A stretch of 11,233 nt of DNA from the NCBI GenBank assembly GCA_964504335.1, contig CAZDET010000110.1, positions 1 to 11,233 of the forward strand. Direction: 5' to 3'. This DNA comes from CAZDET01 sp964504335. Its GTDB lineage: Bacteria > Bacteroidota > Bacteroidia > Chitinophagales > Saprospiraceae. The position numbers were made by a program, and so were the translations under genes. The notes beneath the pieces were generated by a model. The model had not been told where the DNA came from. It ran no database searches and was given only the letters and a program-made list of their open reading frames with translations. The stretch's first letter is position 1. Each line of letters starts with the position of its first letter. Below are positions 5,547 through 11,233 of this stretch, one piece after another.

Positions 5547-7754
5547 TTACTGGAAGAAGTGCCCACCTGGGCCACCGATCTCGGTAGTCTGTCCGGGAGG
5601 ATAGAGCGGATTACCCTGAGGGGTACGCATGGCCCCGATGGCGGCGCGCAGGAGGCGATCGATCTCAGCAGCGCTTTTGGAGAGATCGGCCGTAATATCC
5701 GCAGCCGATTTATTCAACGGATCAGAGGTCAGGATCAGCCGCAGGGTAGCTTCGTAGTGGGCCTGATTCGCCTTGGCAGCCGCGTAGTAGGCCCAGTAGT
5801 GGACCGGATCGTCATCGGCAATAAAACTGGCCCGGTGCATATCATCCGAATCCGGATGGGGCGGATTGGCCCGAAAACGATCCAGAATGTACTTGGCTTG
5901 GGCCACGTAGGCCCTTGCTTCCAGATCGATAGTATTGACATTTCGTTGCGGGCCGGTCAGGTCTTCTCCGGCATGGGTCAGTTCGTGGATAATCAATGCT
6001 CGGTTAGTCGTAGGCAGCAAGCTAAGACTAGTAGGCAAGTACAAGGTATTCGCCTTTAGGACGTCCCCCGTCGTAGAGTACTGATAAGCCGCTTCGCCAC
6101 CGCCCACTATTCGCCGGTACACCCGTGGAATGAGGGCATCGACGTGCAGCCGACCACTGCGCAGATGGGCCGCGGTAGGATGGTTGATCTCCTTGGCCAC
6201 CACGTAGGCGATCCCGGCCATGGCTTTGTCGCCGGCCGTACTGTCAGAGGCCGCGTTGAGCATGGCTTCCAGGATTTCATCCTGGGGCACCGTATCGACC
6301 ATGATTAGTTCGATGGCCTTATCGGCAAAGGAGCTACCGGCCAGTTCGTCCTGGATGCGCTGCTCGGCCAATTGGCGAATTTCCTCGTCTTTGGCCGTGC
6401 GTTCGGCGCTGCCTTCGGCCAGCGCATCGCGCTCGCCGCGCAGGCGCAGCATCTCGGCCGAGAGCTGCCCCCGATCGACGTTCATCACATGGTCGCGGTG
6501 CGCCGGCAGGATATCGGCCATCGGCAAAATGAAGGAGCCTCTGCGGTGGGCCCTTAGCAGAGCTACGTTTTCCGGACGGAGCATGGCCGCCATGAGCAGC
6601 AGTTCGGCATGCTGCACCGTGCCGTTGCGGAGGATGGCGTTGCGCTTCAACGCTAGGAGTTCCTCATCTGTCAGCGGGCCATCGGCCACCCGGCGGCGGA
6701 CGTTGTAGTAAAAGCCGGTCCGGCGAAAAATAAAATTGCCCGTATGTGCGCCGGAGGCATCGGTCTCGGCTTCGCGTTGTACCTGTGGCCCGGCCGCGCC
6801 CTGTTGCACTACATGGGTCAGTTCGTGTGCCAGCAGGCGTTGCCCCTCACTGGTCTCGGGCCGGTACTGGCCCGCGTTGAAGTAAATGTCTTTACCCCTC
6901 GTGAAAGCCCGCGCCCGCAGGTCCTGGTTCATCTCTACAGCTGCTCCATCGGTATGGATATTGACGTGGCCGAAATCACGACCAAAGCCCTGCTCCATCT
7001 GATGCTGGACGGCCGCATCCAGCGCCCGGCCCTTGCCGGAGCGGTTGCGCAGCTGCCCGGCTAATTTAGCCGAGGGCCGGGCTGGTTGACGGGCAGTGGG
7101 TTTCATTTGAAGTTCCTCCTCTTCCTCCATTCCTTGTGCTTGTACAGCTTCTTCCTCTTCCATTTCTTGGGCCTGTACNNNNNNNNNNNNNNNNNNNNNN
7201 NNNNNNNNNNNNNNNNNNNNNNNNNNNNNNNNNNNNNNNNNNNNNNNNNNNNNNNNNNNNNNNNNNNNNNNNNNNNNNTCTTCCATTTCTTGGGCCTGTA
7301 CAGCTTCTTCTTCCTCCATTCCCTGTGCTTGTACGGCTTCTTCTTCTTCCATTTCTTGGGCCTGTACGGCTTCCTCTTCCTCCTCCATTCCCTGCTTCTG
7401 GACAGGTTCTTCTTCCTCTACGCCTGCCCGCTGAATGCGATTATCGGCTTTTTCCTGTACGTCGCGATCCTCCTCAATTTTACTGTCGGACATGGTCTGG
7501 ATGGCCGGGCCACGGTCCTGGATGCCCGTGCCGCGGCCGCGGTCATCTACTACGCGGCTGGCTACGGTATCGGCTTCCCGTTCGTAGCGGTCGTCGGGGT
7601 GGCCGATTTTCAATTTGGGCTGAAAGAAGGCGCCGTCCTCTTTGGTCTGCACGGTAGGCGGATGGAAGAAGGCCTTGTCGTCGCCGGTTTTTTGAGCGTC
7701 GTGCTGGTGCGCATTGCGGAGTCGTCGGCTGCTGCGGGTAGTTTTGAAGGCCAT
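5547..7754 (-). CDS. eCIS-core (DUF4157) protein with Glu-rich repeat linker and second HEXXH domain (contains assembly gap)
   Basis: About 735 residues as assembled, with 34 unknown residues from the run of N. Order: a basic N-terminus; two AFF[HQ]P segments (29-46); an EREADTVASRVV segment typical of proteins with this domain; a Glu-rich linker of 11-residue VQAQ[EG]MEEEEA repeats (about 118-214); the DUF4157/eCIS-core domain (about 235-317) ending in HELTHVVQQ (His310, Glu311, His314); a coiled, charged middle; and a second zincin-like site IIHELTHAGED (His590, Glu591, His594) with a candidate third ligand Glu612 in LEARAY. No signal peptide or membrane segment. DUF4157 proteins are known companions and putative cargo of eCIS. 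I infer a protein loaded on, or processing cargo of, a contractile particle, with a C-terminal metallopeptidase-like domain. Start at 7754 lies 2 bp after the peroxidase stop; a frame extension of nine codons would overlap that gene. Confidence 0.88.
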   Translation of the reverse strand: MAFKTTRSSRRLRNAHQHDAQKTGDDKAFFHPPTVQTKEDGAFFQPKLKIGHPDDRYEREADTVASRVVDDRGRGTGIQDRGPAIQTMSDSKIEEDRDVQEKADNRIQRAGVEEEEPVQKQGMEEEEEAVQAQEMEEEEAVQAQGMEEEEAVQAQEMEXXXXXXXXXXXXXXXXXXXXXXXXXXXXXXXXXXVQAQEMEEEEAVQAQGMEEEEELQMKPTARQPARPSAKLAGQLRNRSGKGRALDAAVQHQMEQGFGRDFGHVNIHTDGAAVEMNQDLRARAFTRGKDIYFNAGQYRPETSEGQRLLAHELTHVVQQGAAGPQVQREAETDASGAHTGNFIFRRTGFYYNVRRRVADGPLTDEELLALKRNAILRNGTVQHAELLLMAAMLRPENVALLRAHRRGSFILPMADILPAHRDHVMNVDRGQLSAEMLRLRGERDALAEGSAERTAKDEEIRQLAEQRIQDELAGSSFADKAIELIMVDTVPQDEILEAMLNAASDSTAGDKAMAGIAYVVAKEINHPTAAHLRSGRLHVDALIPRVYRRIVGGGEAAYQYSTTGDVLKANTLYLPTSLSLLPTTNRALIIHELTHAGEDLTGPQRNVNTIDLEARAYVAQAKYILDRFRANPPHPDSDDMHRASFIADDDPVHYWAYYAAAKANQAHYEATLRLILTSDPLNKSAADITADLSKSAAEIDRLLRAAIGAMRTPQGNPLYPPGQTTEIGGPGGHFFQ
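7113..7403 (-). repeat. 33-bp coding tandem repeats (VQAQ[E/G]MEEEEA)
   Basis: Units of 33 bp encode VQAQEMEEEEA or VQAQGMEEEEA, with a 36-bp first unit (VQKQGMEEEEEA) and a degenerate last unit running into ELQMKP. The known units alternate G, E, G, E, [gap], E, G at the fifth position, so the true period may be 66 bp. The array lies wholly inside the DUF4157 gene and encodes a highly acidic linker between the N-terminal motifs and the eCIS-core domain. Copy number cannot be read because of the gap. Confidence 0.92.
7179..7278. other. Assembly gap of exactly 100 N within the repeat
   Basis: Both edges of the gap lie in the same 33-bp repeat, so it is a repeat-collapse gap, and 100 is a common placeholder length. 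The frame happens to stay open across it, but 34 residues do not fit a whole number of 11-residue units between the flanking partial units (4 + 11n would be 15, 26 or 37). The real length is therefore probably different. Confidence 0.93.
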
Positions 7755-7756
7755 GG

Positions 7757-9049
7757 TTAGTCGAGGTTTTCGGTGAAACAAATCAAATCGACGAAATCAA
7801 ACTTGCCGGGCTCGCGGCCCAGAGACGGACGCCACTGTGGGTACAATTTGAGGAAGGACTCGTCGTCGTGTTGCATCAGGGTGAGGAAGCACTCACCCAG
7901 CAAGGTACTGCCGACGGGACCCATAAACTCGCCTTCGTCGCCTAGTAGATCAGCTTCTCTGAGGATGTAGTACCACAGCGGGGTGCCCGGGAAGCGGAAC
8001 TTTTTGGTTTCCGGGATATCTAACGGCTCGAAGCCCAGGCGCTTGGCGACGTCTTCGCCCGAGGGCAAGCCGTAGGCGACGCCTCTTCTCAAGTTACGAA
8101 ATGGCAGCGATTGTTCCTTGCGATCATTGGTCTTAATGAACGGAATTTGATGGAAAGACCGGCCGATTTGTGTGTCGATACGGCGGGCGTACTGGGTCAG
8201 GCCATCGCCGAAATTGAACAGGTAGTGCCAGTCGACGTACTCCTCCATCGCGGAAAAGAAGCCCAGCTCGAAGAGGCTCTTCTCCGTATCGGCATTGATG
8301 CGATTGACGTCGCGCGACTGCGAATGGCCAACCCGGAAAGCAGCCCCCGTAAACTCCAGCGGCAAGGCGGTCGGCCAGCGATAGAATTGCCCCCCTTCAC
8401 TCCGGATTTTGCTGTAAATGCTCTTGTCCATCATCTTGTACAGATAGTCGTGGATGATGATCCAGTGGTAGTGCCAGATCACTTCCCGGCGAGCGGCCTC
8501 AAAGACATTGGGCGGGCAATCGCCGGCACGCAGGTGATCGACCATGCGGTTGTGAAACTGCATAAACAGGACCTGCATGCGCGACACGATAATATTCTCA
8601 TCATTGCGGCTATCGGGGATGATGGCCTTGCCCTGGCTGTTGCGCGGCAGGTCATACCATTCGTGCCGGCCGTCGGAATAGCATTGCCCAAGCAGGAACT
8701 TTTCGCGGTCGTCGGCATCGTAGTAAAAATCCTGCGTGTACTGCCCGTAGAGGCAATCCAGATCCAGGTTGGTGGTGCGGTCGTTTTGAATTTGCTGGGT
8801 AAAATTGAAAGCACGCAGGCGCGAACTGGCATCGAAAGTTATATCGTGCGCCAGAAACTGGCTGAAGATGGCCAGCCCGTTCGAGATGGTGGTGCTATCG
8901 TCCTTTTCCCACGAGCCCCAATCCATCATGCGTTCGGCGTAGCACCATAGTTGCCGATCGTTGAGTTCCAGTGGGTCGAGCTCGGGAAACAGGCGCACGA
9001 AGTGGCGCTTTTCGCGGCGTTGAAAATTGCTGTTTTGGCGGCTATGCAT
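7757..9049 (-). CDS. Animal-haem-peroxidase-family protein, no signal peptide
   Basis: A 430-residue protein of the peroxidase-cyclooxygenase (animal haem peroxidase) superfamily, whose members use H2O2 at a histidine-ligated haem to oxidise halides or organic compounds. Key positions compared with myeloperoxidase: distal His68 in SQFLAHD, catalytic Arg148 and haem-contacting Glu151 in DSRNDE, the HNR helix (166-168), proximal His242 in AFRVGHS, and Asn319 in FRNLRRG followed by GLPSG. The C-terminal segment PLWYYILREA...GPVGSTLLGE is typical. Odd points: the Asp before the distal His is Ala67 (myeloperoxidase Asp94, one haem ester link), and the RDHG motif reads GVAYG. It has no secretion signal although most relatives are secreted, which fits export as contractile-system cargo or a cytoplasmic role. 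It is 32 bp after parA and 2 bp before the DUF4157 gene. Confidence 0.87.
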   Translation of the reverse strand: MHSRQNSNFQRREKRHFVRLFPELDPLELNDRQLWCYAERMMDWGSWEKDDSTTISNGLAIFSQFLAHDITFDASSRLRAFNFTQQIQNDRTTNLDLDCLYGQYTQDFYYDADDREKFLLGQCYSDGRHEWYDLPRNSQGKAIIPDSRNDENIIVSRMQVLFMQFHNRMVDHLRAGDCPPNVFEAARREVIWHYHWIIIHDYLYKMMDKSIYSKIRSEGGQFYRWPTALPLEFTGAAFRVGHSQSRDVNRINADTEKSLFELGFFSAMEEYVDWHYLFNFGDGLTQYARRIDTQIGRSFHQIPFIKTNDRKEQSLPFRNLRRGVAYGLPSGEDVAKRLGFEPLDIPETKKFRFPGTPLWYYILREADLLGDEGEFMGPVGSTLLGECFLTLMQHDDESFLKLYPQWRPSLGREPGKFDFVDLICFTENLD

Positions 9050-9081
9050 TGGGTGGTGTGGGTTTGAGTGGGAGTGTGGGT
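9050..9081 (-). promoter_or_regulatory. Purine-poor A/C-rich leader with repeated AAACCCACAC before the peroxidase gene
   Basis: The parA-peroxidase spacer reads on the minus strand as AAACCCACAC, CCACTC, AAACCCACAC, CACCC then ATG: nearly G-free, with a 10-bp direct repeat. The leaders of parA (ending AATAAACCC-ATG) and of the hydrolase gene (ending AAAACCCAACACC-ATG) are similar. No Shine-Dalgarno sequence is present, as usual in Bacteroidota. The shared composition may set translation start in this operon. Confidence 0.4.
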
Positions 9082-9858
9082 TTAAGAGCTGTTGATGCGT
9101 TGATCTACCTCGTGGGCCAGGAAGAGGTAATCCTCGGCCCCGTTGGAAGTGGCTTCGAAGCTAAAGATATCGAGTCCTTGCTGTTGGGCGGCGGAGAGGG
9201 CGATGTTGGTGCGGATGCTTGTAGCAAACAACATCCCCGGATAGTCTTCCTGTAGGCGGGCGCGGATATCGCGGTGCACCACGATGCGGGGATCGAAGCG
9301 CGACAGCACTAGCCCCAGGATGATCAGATCGGGGTTTAGCGTACGCTGCAGGCGTTGGAAGTGCGTCATGAAGCTCTGCAGCCCCCGGAAGGGCAAGAAC
9401 TCGGCTTGTAGCGGCAGTAGCACGTACTCGCTGGCCACCAGCGCATTGACGGTCAGCATCCCGATGGCGGGTGGGCAATCGAGCAGGATGTAATCGTATT
9501 GATCGCGCAGCGGCTGCAGCATCCGCTTGATCAGTTGCTCACGCCCGTAGACGCTGACCAGTTCCAGTTCGGCCCCCGCCAACTCCAGGGAGGCCGGCGC
9601 CAGGTGGAGGCCGCTCTTTGTCTCTTGTATAATGGTAGTCAGGTCGGCGGCGTCGCCGTCCATCTCGGTCTTGAGTAAGTGGTAAATGCTCGGTTCTACC
9701 TCTTCGGTCAGGCCCAGCGAGTGGGTGAGATTAGCCTGCGGGTCCATGTCCACCAGCAAAACGCTGCGCCCCATGCGCCGCAGCGCGGCGGCCAGGTTGA
9801 TGGCGGTAGTCGTTTTACCGGAGCCGCCCTTTTGGATGGCCAGGGAGATGATGGGCAT
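9082..9858 (-). CDS. ParA/MinD-family ATPase, orphan
   Basis: A 258-residue P-loop ATPase of the ParA family, which binds DNA or membrane cooperatively with ATP and moves or spaces plasmids, chromosomes or large protein machines. It has the deviant Walker A KGGSGKTT (10-17, with signature Lys10 and Lys15), switch I DMDPQAN (37-43), Walker B LLDCPP (125-130), and a normal C-terminal helical part ending at 258. No N-terminal HTH, so it is the short type. The frame continues 59 codons upstream of 9858, but MPIISLAIQKGG is the usual family start and the upstream residues have no family character. No ParB or McdB-like partner is in the window. Its place between hydrolase and peroxidase in an eCIS accessory operon suggests positioning of particles or cargo, which is inference. 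A decayed partial copy lies at 11147-11233. Confidence 0.93.
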   Translation of the reverse strand: MPIISLAIQKGGSGKTTTAINLAAALRRMGRSVLLVDMDPQANLTHSLGLTEEVEPSIYHLLKTEMDGDAADLTTIIQETKSGLHLAPASLELAGAELELVSVYGREQLIKRMLQPLRDQYDYILLDCPPAIGMLTVNALVASEYVLLPLQAEFLPFRGLQSFMTHFQRLQRTLNPDLIILGLVLSRFDPRIVVHRDIRARLQEDYPGMLFATSIRTNIALSAAQQQGLDIFSFEATSNGAEDYLFLAHEVDQRINSS

Positions 9859-9959
9859 GGGTTTATTGGGTTGGTGGTTATCTAGTTTAGTGCATGGAAT
9901 ATACGGAAAGTTACGAGTTGTGGAGATACACGGCACGGGAACTTCCGGATTGATCGCTT
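9859..9959 (-). other. 101-bp hydrolase-parA spacer
   Basis: Longest spacer inside the five-gene run. It contains a TAACTTTC (minus strand), one base off the TAnnTTTG -7 consensus, but no TTG at proper distance upstream. I see no terminator hairpin with a T run, so read-through from the hydrolase gene is likely. Confidence 0.4.
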
Positions 9960-11006
9960 TTACTGCTCCGGATCGAAGATCACCGACCGCAGGCCCGGAG
10001 ACGGACCGACGACCAGCCCGGCGTGATAGGTCCAAAAGTTCCAGATCAGGTAGGTCGTCGAGATCGTGGTGATCAACTTGGCGCCCTGGCCGGGTTTACG
10101 GGGCCAATTGTGCCCGGCGTTGAGGTTGGTGATGAATGATAAGGGTTCGCCGGCAGTCGTTTCCCGACGCCGGAAGGAAGGTAGCGAGCGATTTACCTCG
10201 CGCCGGCTCCGCGAGGCGATGGGCTGGATCAACGGCGCCGTAGAGCGGGGCAGAAAAAGCTGCTCGATCATGGCCATGTCCCGATCCACGGTCAGGATCG
10301 TGGTGTATTCGGGTTCGTCCTCGGTGTGATTGCGATTTTTCCAGTCGCGCATAATTTCGGGCGGTAGGGCCTGGATTTCCAAATTGCCGGAGCCGTCGTC
10401 GTGGTAGCGCACCCAGTTATCGTCCGCCGTACCGTGCATGTACAGCAGGGGTTTGGGCGTTACCTGCGCGCGCGCGTCCCCCAGGGCGATCTTCTGCGCG
10501 AAGTAGAAGGGGTAAGAAATGACCGCGTAGCCCCGGATGCGATCGACGAAATCATCCAGCAGCGTCAGTTGGCCGGTCATGCCGCCGCCGCTGGAGAAGC
10601 CTACCGCGTAGGTGCGGTCGGGATCTTTGCCGTACTTGTCCAGGAGCGCGGTAACGAAGTTGGGATCCTCCCGGGGTACTTCGGTGCTGCCGGGCAGCAC
10701 GTGCCGCCACTTGTAGCGGCCGCGGGCGGTATCGTCGTCCTGGGGCACCCAATCGGCCAGCGGGCAGACGATGCGCACGTCGGCGGGTAGGGCCGCGGCG
10801 ATGGCCTCCCAGTGCGTGGCCATGGAGTGCCGGGCGTCCTTCGTTCCCTTGGGGTCGGTGGTGACGGGCGTACCGCCGTGGAAAGCGAGGATTAAGGGAT
10901 AGGCCCGGCCGGCGATCAACGGGAAGGGCTCGTGGATCAAGTAATCGCGCTCGACGCCGTCGACGTCGAGGTGGCGTTCTTGGAAGAGGGGGATGGGGTT
11001 GGGCAT
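9960..11006 (-). CDS. Alpha/beta-hydrolase, esterase / PHB-depolymerase-like
   Basis: A 348-residue alpha/beta-hydrolase resembling the poly(3-hydroxybutyrate) depolymerase/LpqC type of esterases. Visible elements: oxyanion-hole HGG (43-45), nucleophile elbow GFSSGG (Ser138), Asp195 in MHGTADDNW as likely catalytic acid, and His299 in NAGHNWP as catalytic base. The insertion between 200 and 290 is charged and probably forms a lid. No signal peptide is visible although extracellular depolymerases carry one, so it is either cytoplasmic or exported by another route. I chose the ATG at 11006; a frame extension of 17 codons upstream runs through an inverted repeat and lacks family character. It is the first complete gene of the operon, just downstream of the parA remnant. 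Substrate unknown; lipid, ester or polymer hydrolysis as eCIS cargo is a guess. Confidence 0.83.
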   Translation of the reverse strand: MPNPIPLFQERHLDVDGVERDYLIHEPFPLIAGRAYPLILAFHGGTPVTTDPKGTKDARHSMATHWEAIAAALPADVRIVCPLADWVPQDDDTARGRYKWRHVLPGSTEVPREDPNFVTALLDKYGKDPDRTYAVGFSSGGGMTGQLTLLDDFVDRIRGYAVISYPFYFAQKIALGDARAQVTPKPLLYMHGTADDNWVRYHDDGSGNLEIQALPPEIMRDWKNRNHTEDEPEYTTILTVDRDMAMIEQLFLPRSTAPLIQPIASRSRREVNRSLPSFRRRETTAGEPLSFITNLNAGHNWPRKPGQGAKLITTISTTYLIWNFWTYHAGLVVGPSPGLRSVIFDPEQ

Positions 11007-11040
11007 GGTGTTGGGTTTTGTTATTAGGGATAGGTTTCGA

Positions 11041-11068
11041 TTACTCTGATAACTCACTGGATGAGTAA
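11041..11068. promoter_or_regulatory. Inverted repeat TTACTC/GAGTAA upstream of the hydrolase gene
   Basis: TTACTC (11041-11046) and GAGTAA (11063-11068) form a 6-bp inverted repeat with a nested CTCA/TGAG, 35 bases upstream of the hydrolase ATG and overlapping the stop (11054-11056) of the decayed parA frame. It could be an operator or the stem of a weak terminator; no T run follows on either strand and no clear promoter boxes are seen. Confidence 0.25.
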
Positions 11069-11233
11069 CACCTTCGCGTGCAAATGGCCACGGACCATCG
11101 ATCGTTCAAAAACACCCGCGGATCTTAAGCTCAGTTTTCCACGACCGACGTCGTTCGTTGGGGCTAGCGAGTGTTTGAGGTTGGCCTGTAGGGCCGTATC
11201 GAGGTGCAAGACGTTGCGACCCATGTGCTGCAG
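11054..11233 (-). pseudogene. Decayed parA fragment (second copy, cut by window edge)
   Basis: A minus-strand frame open from the right edge to a TGA at 11054-11056 encodes 59 residues. Its first 29 (11147-11233) align without gaps to residues 26-54 of the intact ParA: MGRNVLHLD against MGRSVLLVD, and QANLKHSL against QANLTHSL. By hand count 16 of 29 residues and about 60 of 87 bases match. The conserved DMDPQAN motif is changed to DTALQAN, so the switch I Asp-Pro is lost, and after residue 29 the frame reads unrelated sequence (GRGKLSLRS...) where ParA should continue for 200 more residues. This is a truncated, mutated copy; whether its Walker A start survives lies beyond the edge. Confidence 0.78.

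Noticed and set aside
7113..7403. CRISPR array or intergenic satellite
   Set aside because: The 33-bp repeats have no unique spacers and encode an in-frame acidic peptide repeat inside a long gene.
8111..8950. 279-codon plus-strand open frame antisense to the peroxidase gene
   Set aside because: All the conserved peroxidase motifs are on the minus strand; the Val/Ala/Ile-rich plus-strand product is a codon-complement shadow.
9859..10035. N-terminal extension of ParA by 59 codons
   Set aside because: It would overlap the end of the hydrolase gene, and the family normally starts within a few residues of the deviant Walker A, which fits the ATG at 9858.

Overview
The window looks like chromosomal DNA of a Bacteroidota bacterium, and a Saprospiria (Lewinella-like) member is my best guess. 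The evidence is a gldH gliding-motility lipoprotein gene, starts without Shine-Dalgarno sequences, a TAnnTTTG-type promoter candidate, and a contractile-injection accessory cluster of a kind common in marine Bacteroidota. The genus is inference only.

Left part (1-1246). The last codons of a plus-strand gene run off the left edge (stop at 47-49). Next come degenerate 8-nt repeats (48-123), then about 350 bp of GC-rich, hairpin-rich DNA without a credible gene but with a minus-strand promoter candidate (395-425). gldH (482-964, minus) follows. The gldH-dnaJ spacer holds an 18-bp perfect inverted repeat whose arms lie 160 bp apart, plus two terminator-like hairpins.

Centre-left (1247-4122). dnaJ and grpE form a minus-strand chaperone operon. 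A flavin-reductase-like FMN-binding gene is divergent from grpE.

Right part (4150-11233). Five minus-strand genes lie close together, in transcription order: alpha/beta hydrolase (9960-11006), orphan ParA-type ATPase (9082-9858), animal-haem-peroxidase-like protein (7757-9049), eCIS-core DUF4157 protein with a Glu-rich repeat linker and a second HEXXH site (5547-7754), and a Cis15/Afp15-like AAA+ ATPase (4150-5514). Spacers are about 101, 32, 2 and 32 bp. The AAA+ ATPase and the DUF4157 protein are hallmarks of extracellular contractile injection system (eCIS) loci. The peroxidase and hydrolase lack signal peptides, so they could be cytoplasmically loaded cargo or accessory enzymes, and ParA could position the particles. 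No sheath, tube, baseplate or fibre gene is in the window; if present they should lie beyond the right edge. At that edge is a decayed second copy of part of parA, showing past duplication in this module. A run of exactly 100 N (7179-7278) interrupts the Glu-rich repeat, so the true length of that protein is unknown.
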